A stretch of 64,000 bases of DNA from Dactylis glomerata (Eukaryota; Streptophyta; Magnoliopsida; Poales; Poaceae): contig QXEO01001034.1 of NCBI GenBank assembly GCA_007115705.1, positions 1,488,001-1,552,000 of the forward strand, in the 5' to 3' direction. The stretch's first letter is position 1, and each line of letters begins with the position of its first letter. Below the pieces are notes generated by a model. That model was not told where the DNA came from, made no database searches, and was given only the letters and a program-made list of their open reading frames with translations. The position numbers and the translations under genes are program-made. Shown piece after piece: positions 45,501-54,381 of the stretch.

Positions 45501-46636
45501 TAAGAAGCGTTCCGATGTCTATCAAGTCTTCCTCAATTTTCAGCAACTTGTTGAACGCAAATTTGGTCGCAAAATTATTACTATGCAAACCGATTGGGGT
45601 GGTGAGTATGAAAAACTCCATGGTTTGTTTCAAAAAGTTGGCATTACACATCATGTCTCTTGTCCGCATGCTCACCAACAAAACGGTTCGGCTGAGCGCA
45701 AGCATCGTCATATTGTTGACGTTGGTCTCTCTTTGCTTGCAAATGCTTCCATGCCCTTAAAATATTGGGATGCAGCTTTTCTTACCGCCACGTTTCTTAT
45801 AAACTTGCTTCCCTCTAAGGTGTTGAACTTTATGACTCCTGTTGAAAAACTTCTCAATGTCAAACCAAATTATGATTCTCTTCGTGTTTTTGGGTGTGCA
45901 TGTTGGCCCAATCTTCGTCCCTACAATACACGAAAACTTGCGTTTCGCTCGAAGCGTTGTGTTTTTCTTGAATATAGTCCCATGCACAAAGGAGTCAAAT
46001 GTCTAGATGTCTCTACAGGTCGCCGATATATATCCCGTGATGTCGTCTTTGACGAAAATATCTTCCCGTTTCACTCGCTTCATCCTAATGCCGGCTCTCG
46101 GTTTCGTGAAGAAATTTTACTCTTACCATCTAATAATCAAGAGGGTGTATCTAATAATGATGATCATATGCATGTTGTTCCAATTACTAATTTTCCACAG
46201 GTTGATGTTGATGATAGCACTGCTGATGAGCAAAGTGATGATGCAAATAGCAGTGAAAATTTCGACCAAAGTGGACCCTCTGATGAAGAAACAAGTGAAA
46301 ATAGACATGGCACTGAACCGCATCCTAATACCGGTACGCCTGAATTAGAGGAAGATTCGCCCTCAGATCAGGAGTCTAGGGACCGTCTGCAGTCTACGCG
46401 TGTCAGTCAGCAGCAAGGTGACATAACGTCTTCTGGCAAATCTCCAGATTCCTCGTCTGAGACGAGACCACGCGACGCCACTGTGCGCTCCCGCGCACGC
46501 GCGCACTCGCGCTCCCGCATCGGGTCTGGTGCTGTGCATGCAGATGATGACCGTGCGCCTGGCAGTGCAAATGCACATGCACGAGATGCTCCTCACGCTG
46601 TGCATGCACATGGTGAAGAGATTTTGTCCTCCAATG
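42596..46636 (+). repeat. 4041-bp tandem duplication, copy 2
   Basis: Same content as 38555-42595. I noticed only two base differences: CATATGCCTG at 42124 against CATATGCATG at 46165 (Pro/His), and GATGCTCTTC against GATGCTCCTC near 42549/46590 (Leu/Pro). The LINE part is at 42596-43162. Confidence 0.95.
43697..45094 (+). pseudogene. Ty1/copia Gag-protease ORF, copy 2
   Basis: Residue-for-residue the same as the 39656-41053 ORF, including the stop in TTTATATAAAGG that separates protease from integrase. The shared defect shows that the frameshift preceded the duplication. Confidence 0.88.
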
Positions 46637-46695
46637 ACAGCGATGGGACTAGTGGTGATTCCTCTGATGGATCTTCTGCAAACGAGCACCCCATG
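45095..46695 (+). pseudogene. Copia integrase fragment, copy 2
   Basis: Same as 41054-42595 but continues about 60 bp further through the true copia linker (SDGTSGDSSDGSSANEHPM). It breaks at 46693-46695 just before the reverse transcriptase would begin. The frame then runs into LINE sequence, giving a chance chimeric ORF to 46833. Copy 2 thus preserves the original right end of the copia fragment. Confidence 0.85.
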
Positions 46696-46830
46696 TCTAG
46701 GGCAGGCAAGGAAACTTTTCTGAAAGCTGTAATCCAAGCCATCCCTACACACGTTATGAGTTGCTTCCAGGTTCCTGTCTCCACTTGTGACAAGATGAAA
46801 TCATCGATAGCTAAACTAACTAGAACAATG
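46696..46830 (+). pseudogene. LINE reverse-transcriptase fragment (opposite orientation to the upstream LINE)
   Basis: SRAGKETFLKAVIQAIPTHV then MSCFQVPVSTCDKMKSSIAK is the conserved segment after the RT palm in plant L1 LINEs. In an intact LINE it lies upstream of the zf-RVT region seen at 39115-38690, but here it is on the opposite strand and on the other side of the copia. The two may be parts of one LINE separated and inverted around the copia insertion, or two LINEs. Confidence 0.6.
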
Positions 46831-46833
46831 TAA

Positions 46834-47227
46834 CAAGAGCGACGATTTCATAACAACAAAAAGAATAAACTAACTAGCAATTAATTCAGACTTTAGTACA
46901 CTCAGATCCCTATCATAAGTGTGTTCTATAAAGATACATGTGATCTTGGAGAGCTCAAATGAAAATGCTATTCGAGTAGGCTATTCTGCACATAAAGAAC
47001 TTAATATCTTTTAGTATAGATCCCAATGATTCTCAGCTACAGAGTAAAGATTGCAAATACTTAAAGACACTGTTACTAATAAATAAATATTGATCGGTAA
47101 ATTTTGAAATCTCCTAACTGGGAGTTGATGGCAAGTTGACAAAGTTATCTGAGAAATCCCTTCCTGCTTAGTTGATGCATTACACATAGACGTAGCCTAC
47201 CAAACTTATCTATCATGAACCGAGATA
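46834..47227. other. Intergenic, no gene seen
   Basis: AT-rich sequence between the LINE fragment and a MITE. Confidence 0.4.
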
Positions 47228-47331
47228 CTCCCTCCAACCACTGTTACTTGTCGTTACTATGGATGTATCTATATAATAAAATATGTCTAGATACATCCAT
47301 ATAAGGGATAAGTAATAGTGGTCGGAGGGTG
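47228..47331. mobile_element. Stowaway MITE (104 bp)
   Basis: Left end CTCCCTCCAACCACTGTTAC; the right end reads back as CACCCTCCGACCACTATTAC, with inner arms GATGTATCTA / TAGATACATC and TA on both sides. Confidence 0.88.
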
Positions 47332-48062
47332 TAGCAAAATCAAGGTGCAGAATTATCTTTATTTTCTAGATTGAGGAATCTAATTGATAAGCAAGGAAGA
47401 GGAACCAGAAATGCTACCAGGCAGGCCACACAATGAAGTTCTTGGTTGTTTTCCGGATCTCGAGGAATGTGAAAGTCCAAAAGTTCAGGGATCTGACCCT
47501 CAAGGAAAAACCACCCTGGCGAATCCATCATTTGCACCGTGCTGCCGGCAAAGCTACGAAGCAACTGCATGCAGAGAGCCACCCAGTGGTGTGTGTAACT
47601 GGTAGTGACACTGCTGCTTGTACTGGAGCTTGTCGTTCCTGTTGTAAAGTTAGCAGACATTAGCATACTGGATTTGTTTCCCTCGTGAAAAAAGAGCATA
47701 CCGAGTTTGATTATTGGAAAATATTATGAGAACAATTAGGGACGTAACACATGGTTGCTGCAGCCTGTATGGTTCATGAAATGTGGAAAGCTACTCTTTT
47801 TTCTAGCAAGTTATTTAATACCTAAAGTTCATGTTACAACTGGGGCTTCCACATGCCACTCGCCATGTATATGTACAAAGAGAACACTTGGATAAGAGAT
47901 ATAGCTAGTTATGAATCAAAGTTGCGACAAAAGGAACAGAAACAGCAACAGATTGTCCACAAGAGTTGGATTTGAGTTATAAAAGAGCTGAAAATAGTAG
48001 CTTGATTCCTGGTACAACGTTCATAGAAATGGTTGCATCAAATGAAGACAATCATAGAAAAG
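47332..48062. other. Intergenic with a weak minus-strand open frame
   Basis: A minus-strand frame at 47699-47340 (119 residues, Thr/Ser-rich start, a central piece IPELLDFHIPRDPENN) is open but matches no family I know. The rest is AT-rich. Probably not a gene. Confidence 0.25.
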
Positions 48063-48400
48063 GACATCTTCGAGAAGCTCCGCCACGGGAGATTTCCCAA
48101 CCCTTTACCCAACACTGTTAGAGGAGATGGAGTCTTTCACGGGTTTGCAGGGGAATTTTTCCGAGGTGGAGCTTCCGAAGATGCCGTAGGGCGTGAGCAC
48201 TAATGACATCTTCGAGAAGCTCCGCCACGGGAGATTTCCCAACCCTTTACCCAACACTGTTAGAAGAGATGGAGTCTTTCACGGGCTTGCAGGGAAAAAA
48301 ATTCGAGGCGGAGCTTCCGAAGATGCCGTAGGGCGTGAGCACCAACGACATCTTCGAGAAGCTCCGCCACGGGAGATTTCCCAACCCTTTCCTCCATCCA
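48063..48400. repeat. 142-bp tandem repeat, 2.4 copies
   Basis: Units start GACATCTTCGAGAAGCTCCG at 48063, 48205 and 48347 (partial). The unit length is not a multiple of three, so a frame through it shifts each time. Copies 1 and 2 differ at only a few bases. Confidence 0.93.
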
Positions 48401-48453
48401 TGGGGATGAAACTTTCCCTGCCTTCTAGGTTGGCTTGTTGAGCTGCTTGCCAT
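48247..48453 (-). CDS. Short unknown ORF over the 142-bp repeat
   Basis: 68 residues from an ATG at 48453 (MASSSTSQPRRQGKFHPHGW, then RKGLGNLPWRSFSKMSLV). CTATAAAAGG lies on the minus strand about 18 bp upstream (48470-48478), unusually close for a TATA box. Basic, with no known domain. It may be the first exon of an accessory ORF of the adjacent CACTA element or of a gene whose remainder is lost in the tandem repeat. The duplication makes the frame stop. Confidence 0.3.
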   Translation of the reverse strand: MASSSTSQPRRQGKFHPHGWRKGLGNLPWRSFSKMSLVLTPYGIFGSSASNFFPCKPVKDSISSNSVG

Positions 48454-48588
48454 GGTATATCGATGCTCCTTTTATAGGCACGACGCCGCTTCTACTTTGT
48501 CTTGTTCCTCCGACAGGGGCGTCGTGCGCTACATGCTTTATCTCATCGAGCAGTGCATCCACCCACGCGTCCTTATCCTGCCGACGGC

Positions 48589-48716
48589 TTTAGTCTCGGT
48601 TGCACCCACCAGCCGAGACTAAAGGTTACCCACACGTCCTTATCCCACCGACAGTTTTGTTAGATGACACAAAAACCACCTTTAGTCCCGGTTGTACCCA
48701 CCAGCCGGGACTAAAG
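48589..48716. repeat. CACTA subterminal hairpin repeats, left
   Basis: TTTAGTCTCGGTTGC...CGAGACTAAA and, 76 bp on, TTTAGTCCCGGTTGTACCC then CCGGGACTAAA, each able to form a hairpin. Confidence 0.85.
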
Positions 48717-49253
48717 TTTTGTTAACTTATTCTAACTTATCAAACTATTAACAAAATTGTGATAGAAATAAAAATAGTGATAGAAATAGAGATAGAAATA
48801 AAAATAGTGATAGAAATAGAGATAGAAATAGAAATAGTGATAGAAATAAAATTAAAGATATAAAAATGGACATACAAACAAAATTAGAGATAGAAATAGA
48901 AATTTTATATTTGATTTGCGTTTGATATGTACTTATATAATGCAGATGAGCTGAGCATGGATGTACGCCGATCGACGCTCTGGAGATTTCATTAAAGGCG
49001 TGCATTCTTTTCTCAATGTGGCTGAGGCAACCAAGCGGAATGGTTTTATGTGTTGTCCATGCGGTGTTTGTCGAAATGAGAAGGATTACCCCTCCACAAA
49101 GACCCTTCACATCCACCTGTTCCGGTTCGGTTTCATGTCCGGCTATAATTGTTGGACCAAGCATGGGGAGAGAGGGGTTATGAAGGAAGACAACGATGAA
49201 GAAGAGAATGATGACAACTATCCTGAGTTCCCTGAAACCACCGATACCGCAAT

Positions 49254-49811
49254 GGAAGATAATGAAGAAGAAGAAGAAGAGAAGAAGAAGAAGAAGAAGA
49301 AGAAGAAGAGAGAAGAAGGAAGAGAAGAAGAAGAAGAAGAAGAAGAAGAAGAAGAAGAAGAAGAAGAAGAAGAAGAGAGAAGAAGAGAAGAAGAAGAAGA
49401 GAAGAAGAAGAAGAAGAAGAGAAGAAGAAGAAGAAGAAGAGAAGAAGAAGACGAAGAAGAAGAAGAAGAAGAAAAGAAGAAGAGAAGAAGAAGAAAAGAA
49501 GAAGAGAGAAGAAGAAGAAGAAGAAGAAGAAGACGAAGAAGAGAAGAAGAAGAAGAAGAAGAAGAAGAAGAAAGAGAAGAAGAAGAAGAGAGAAGAAGAA
49601 GAAGAAGAAGAAGAAGAAGAGAAGAAGAGAAGAAGAAGAAGAAGAAAGAAGAAGAAGAAGAAGAGAGAGAAGAAGACGAAGAGAAGAGAAGAAGACGAAG
49701 AAGAAGAAGAAGACGAAGAAGAAGAAGAAGAAGAAGAAGAAGAAGAAGAGAAGAAGAAGAAGAAGAAGAAGAAGAAGAAGAAGAAGAAGAGAAGAAGAAG
49801 AAGAAGAAGAA
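49254..49811 (+). repeat. About 550-bp GAA/AGA purine tract inside the transposase gene
   Basis: Almost pure purine on the plus strand: GAA/AAG/AGA triplets with GAGA and GACGAA interruptions, only a handful of C and no T after about 49265. Lacking T, it has no stop codon in any plus frame and reads as Glu, Lys or Arg runs. It lies where the transposase has a short acidic linker, so it appears to be a microsatellite expansion of that linker. Confidence 0.95.
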
Positions 49812-51915
49812 CGGGCATCAGATGTGCCCGCTGATGATCTTGGTCAGGTCATTGTTGATGCACAGATTGACTGTGAAAGTGAAAAGGAGAGAGAGAAGTT
49901 GGAATGCATGTTAGATGATCACAAAAAGAATTTGTACCCAAATTGCGAAGATGGCCAGAAAAAGCTAGGAAGCATGCTGGAATTGCTGCAATGGAAAGCA
50001 GAGAGTGGTTTATCTGACAAGGGATTTGAAAAGTTGCTGAAAATTATGAAGAAGATGCTTCCAAAGGATAACGAATTGCCCGCCAGTACGTATGAAGCAA
50101 AGAAGATTGTGTGCCCTCTAGGATTGGAGGTGCAGAAGATACATGCATGCATTAATGACTGTATTCTCTACCGCGGTGAGTACGAGAATTTGAATGCATG
50201 CCCGGTGTGCAGTGCATTTTGGTATAAGATCAGGCGAGATGACCCTGGTGATGTTAAGGGCGAGCGCCCCAGGAAGAGGGTTCCTGCCAAGATGATGTGG
50301 TATGCACCTATAATACCACGGTTGAAATGTTTGTTCAGAAACAAAAAGCATGCCAAGTTGTTGAGGTGGCACAAAGAAGATCGTAAGAGTGATGAGATGT
50401 TGAGACACCCCGCTGATGGGTCGCAGTGGAGAAAAATCGACAGAGATTTCCCGGAGTTTACGGAAGACGCACGGAACTTGAGGTTTGGTCTAAGTACAGA
50501 TGGCATGAATCCTTTTGGGGAGCAGAGCTGCAGTCATAGCACCTGGCCCGTGACTCTATGTATCTATAACCTTCCTCCTTGGTTGTGCATCAAGCGAAAG
50601 TTTATTATGATGTCAGTGCTTATCCAAGGCCTGAAGCAACCCGGCAATGACATTGATGTGTATCTAAGGCCATTAGTTGATGAACTTTTACAGCTGTGGC
50701 AGACTGAAGGTGTTCGTGTGTGGGATGAGTACAAACAAGAGGAATTTGATCTACGAGCGTTGCTGTTCGTGACCATCAATGATTGGCATGCTCTTAGTTA
50801 CCTTTCAGGATAGACAAACAAGGGATACAATGCATGCACGCACTGTTTAGGTGAGATCGATAGTATATATTTGGATAAAAGTAAGAAGTTGGTGTATCTC
50901 GGGCATCGTCGATTTCTTTCGCCCAAACATCAATTGAAGAAAAAAGGCAAGCATTTCAACGGCGAGGCAGAAGTCCGGGGCAAGCCTAAACGCCATACTG
51001 GTGATGATATATTTGATATGGTCAAAGATTTAAAAGTAATCTTTGGAAAGGGTCCTGGCAGTCTGTCTGTTCCAAATGACGCTAGCGGACATGCACCCAT
51101 GTGGAAGAAGAAATCTATATTTTGGGAGCTTGAGTATTGGAAATTCCTAGAGGTCCGCTCTGCAATCGACGTGATGCACGTGACGAAGAATGTTTGCGTG
51201 AACCTACTAGGCTTCTTGGGCTTGTATGGGAAGACAAAAGATACACCGGAAGCACGTGAGGACCATCACCGTATGAAAAGAAGAGATGGCATGCATCCGG
51301 AGGATTCTAAGGGTCCTGCGAGCTACGCTCTTACCAAAGAAGAGAAGGAAATCTTTTTTGAATGCCTGAGCAGTATCAAGGTCCCATCTGGATTCTCGTC
51401 AAATATAAACGAAATAATAAATATGGCAGAGAAAAAATTCCAAAACCTAAAGTCTCATGACTGCCACATGCTTATAACGCAATTGCTTCCGGTTGCACTG
51501 AGGGGGATTCTACCAGAAAATGTTCGAGTACCGATTGTGAAGCTATGTGCATTCCTCAATGCAATTTCACAGAAGGTAATCAATCTAGAATATCTACAAC
51601 GGTTACAGAATGATGTGGCCCAATGTCTTGTCAGCTTTGAGTTGGTGTTCCCACCATTCTTCTTCAATATTATGACGCATCTCTTAGTTCAGCTAGTCGA
51701 AGAGATTACCATTCTCGGTCCAGTATTTCTGCATAATATGTTCCCCTTTGAGAGGTTCATGGGATTCTTAAAGAAATATGTGCATAACCGTGCTAGGCCA
51801 GAAGGAAGCATCTCCAAGGGCTATCTAACAGAGGAGGTCATTGAGTTTTGTGTTGACTTTGTTCCTGACCTGAACCCGATTGGTCTTCCTCAATCGCGGC
51901 ATGAGGGGAGACTGA

Positions 51916-52176
51916 AGGGTTGTTTGGTTCCTAGCCACACTTTGCCAAGCCAAAGTTTGGCTGCCACAGTTTAGTTGGTATGTGTTTGGTTTTTGCCACA
52001 CTTTGGCTTGTAATATTTTATTCTTACTGTGGCCCATTTGTCATAGAGTTATTGTTGTAGCCAACTTTTGCCAAAGTTTGGCTTCATATTTCTCAGCCAC
52101 ACTTTTTTTGGCTGCCACACTTTTTTGGCTAGCCATACTTTGGCTTGGCAAAATGTGGCTAGGAACCAAACACCCT
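51916..52176. mobile_element. Tourist-like MITE (261 bp) inside the transposase
   Basis: Ends AGGGTTGTTTGGTTCCTAGC and, reverse-complemented, AGGGTGTTTGGTTCCTAGCC. CTGA is present on both sides (51912-51915; 52177-52180). Removing it restores RLSGKGTLG in the transposase, so the insertion is recent relative to the coding sequence. The ends resemble PIF/Harbinger, whose duplication is 3 bp; the fourth base may be chance. Confidence 0.88.
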
Positions 52177-53104
52177 CTGAGTGGAAAAGGCACGCTAGGA
52201 ATGAAATCAGTATACTGTATGGATGGACATTCTTGGAGTGAAGCACACTACATAGTTTTACGAAATTCCATGTTGGTGGAGCCGTATATGGAGCGACACA
52301 AGAATATTGTACGCTCGGAAAACCTGGGGCAGTCTGACTCCTGGATTACAAAGTTGCACATGGCGACTTTTGGTGGTTGGTTGCAAACACTTCTCATAAA
52401 TGACGCCACTGTTGGATATGAGCTGTCCATGTTGGCCAAGAAACCATCTTCAACTATATTGACTTTCTAGGATTACGAGATAAATGGGAATACATTTTAC
52501 ACGGTCGCCCAAGATAAAAAGAGCACCAATCAAAACAGTGGTGTCCGCTTTGATGCAGTACATGACAATGGGACAAAGGACACATATTATGGTTACATAG
52601 AGGAGATATGGGAACTTGACTATGGACCGTCTTTTAAGGTCCCTTTGTTTCGGTGCAAATGGGTCAAGCTGACAGGAGGCGGGGTAGTTGTAGACCAAAA
52701 GTACGGCATGAGAACAGTGGATCTCAACAATCTTGCGTACATGGACGAACCATTCGTCCTAGCCAACGATGTCGCTCAGGTTTTCTATGTGAAGGACATG
52801 TCTACAAAACCGAGAAAAAGAAAAGATAAGAAAACGAATACATCACACGATGAGCCAAAGCGACACATTGTTCTCTCAGGGAAAAGAATCATCGTGGGAG
52901 TGGAGGACAAGACAGATATGTCAGAAGATTATAACAAGTTTGATGAAATTCCGCCCTTCAGAGTGAACACTGACCCAACCATCCTCTTAAACAAAGAAGA
53001 TACCCCATGGTTACGGTGCAGAAGGAAACTCCAACACTAGATGGGGATGTTGGTGATGTGTAATAATGTATTAAACCTTTTATGTGTAATAATGTATGAT
53101 TTTG

Positions 53105-53650
53105 GGTTAGTTATTCAAATTCGAACACTTTTTATATTCCAAGTTTTGTCAGATTAAGAAGTATAGTTTTAATTGAAAATGGTAAAATAGTTAATAGTTT
53201 GAATAGTTAGAATAACTTTTTTTGAAAATAGAAAATGGTTTTGAATTAGTTATTCAATTTGAAACACTTTTCATATTCAAAGTTTTATCAAATTCTAAAA
53301 TCTACAAAAAGAATATTAATCAATATATTTTTAATTGAAAATGGCAAAAATGTTAATACTTTGAATAGTTAGAATAATTGATTTTAAAAATAGAAAATGG
53401 TTTTGAATTAGTTATTTAATTTCAAACACTTTTCATATTCATAGTTTTATCAAATTCTAAAATATGCAAAAAGAATATTAATCAATATAGTTTTAATTGA
53501 AAATGGCAAAATAGTTAATATTTTGAATAGTTAGAATAACTTTTTTTGAAAATAGAAAATGGTTTTGAATTAGTTATTCAATTTGAAACACTTTTCATAT
53601 TCAAAGTTTTATCAAATTCTAAAATCTGCAGAAGTTATTCAATTTAAATT
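53105..53650. repeat. About 162-bp AT-rich tandem repeat, about three copies
   Basis: GAATAGTTAGAATAA recurs at 53201, 53362 and 53525, with TTTTGAATTAGTTATTCAAT and CATATTCAAAGTTTTATCAA in each unit. Lies just after the transposase stop; noncoding. Confidence 0.85.
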
Positions 53651-53708
53651 TCAAAATTCATATTTCAAATGAAATCTGAAAAAATCTGTCCCTTGGCGCG
53701 CATTTATT

Positions 53709-53883
53709 ACACCTTTAGTCCCGGTTCGTTTCATCAACCGGGACTAAAGGTCGGGGGCTCGGGCGCGAACCGCCGAAAACTCTTTAGTCCCGGTTGGAGA
53801 ACCTTTAGTCCCGGTTGGTGCCTCCAACCGGGACTAAAGACCCCCCTTTAGTCCCGGTTGGAGCCACCAACCGGGACTAAAGG
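53709..53883. repeat. CACTA subterminal hairpin repeats, right
   Basis: At least three inverted pairs: TTTAGTCCCGGTTCG...AACCGGGACTAAA, TTTAGTCCCGGTTGGTGCC...CCGGGACTAAA, and TTTAGTCCCGGTTGGAGCC...CCGGGACTAAA. Such repeats are transposase-binding sites in CACTA elements. Confidence 0.9.
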
Positions 53884-53892
53884 GGGGAGGGG

Positions 53893-54124
53893 TATATATA
53901 GCATGTCGCCCTCTCCTTCTTCTTCCTCTCTTCTCACACTTAGCAGTTTCGACCGAGATCGACCGAGCGGCACCCCCGACGAGCTCCCTGCCTCCAACGT
54001 TGCGGCCGCTCGCCGCCGTCGACACGCCGCCGCGCACGCCGTCTCGACGCCCGCCCCGACGCCCGCGACCGCCGCCCGGCCCCGACGCCAATTTTTTTTT
54101 CTATATGCACTTAACTCGTTGTAG
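53893..54124 (+). promoter_or_regulatory. TATA box and GC-rich leader of a CACTA-type promoter
   Basis: TATATATAGC at 53893 then CT-rich leader and a GC-rich stretch that could encode GTPDELPASNVAAARRRR. No downstream gene remains: the sequence becomes AT-rich at 54090. Confidence 0.4.
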
Positions 54125-54210
54125 GTGGATAAATGAAAGAGCAAAGATATGGTGGTTAACTGGTTATCACCTTCCCAATGCAAAAAACTTATTTTTCTTA
54201 AAAACCCTGA

Positions 54211-54240
54211 ACGTACACTCTTTGGTGGACGGATGGAGTA
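54211..54240. mobile_element. Stowaway end remnant
   Basis: TACACTCTTTGGTGGACGGA then TGGAGTA resembles the right end of the MITE at 30566-30824. The matching left end is not present. Confidence 0.4.
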
Positions 54241-54381
54241 TGAAGCAACAAAGGCACAATGGATTGGTGACTATAGCACTTAAAATGATAACCTAGGGAA
54301 GATTAACTGTGAAGATTTTATTTCAAGAAATACCAGACATATGATGCTTTTTAGTAGAACATGAGGTTAGTTTATCGCTTT

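Larger units (their letters stand above)
48961..53040 (+). pseudogene. TNP2-type CACTA transposase, broken
   Basis: Pieces in order: transposase-associated N domain (MYADRRSGDFIKGVHSFL, with CCPCGVCRNEKDY, 48961-49250); a purine-tract linker (49254-49811); the core from VPADDLGQVIVDAQID (49824) through NLRFGLSTDGMNPFGEQS, ALLFVTINDWHALSYLSG, IDVMHVTKNVCVNLLGFLG and FMGFLKKYVHNRARPEGS; and the C-terminal region (52181-53040: WELDYGPSFKVPLFRCKW, RKRKDKK). Breaks: N domain and core are in different frames across the purine tract; TAG at 50811-50813 where the family usually has Gln; a MITE at 51916-52176; TAG at 52468-52470. Known role: binds CACTA ends and catalyses cut-and-paste transposition in the nucleus. 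This copy cannot make a full protein without repair. Confidence 0.88.
48585..53900 (+). mobile_element. Decayed CACTA (En/Spm-type) transposon
   Basis: Subterminal repeats of the type TTTAGTCCCGGTT...AACCGGGACTAAA occur on the left (48589-48716) and right (53709-53883), bracketing a TNP2-type transposase read on the plus strand (48961-53040). I could not find the CACTA terminal bases or the 3-bp target duplication, so the outer limits are approximate. The right side also carries a TATA box (TATATATA, 53893-53900) followed by a GC-rich leader. That looks like a CACTA 5' promoter region pointing away from the transposase, so the element may be rearranged or two elements may meet here. Confidence 0.75.

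Noticed and set aside
46363..46752. Minus-strand frame of 129 residues across the copia linker.
   Set aside because: Antisense shadow of the low-complexity integrase linker.
48748..49818. 356-residue minus-strand frame of Phe/Ser/Leu runs.
   Set aside because: It is the complement of the GAA tract in the transposase gene; low complexity only.
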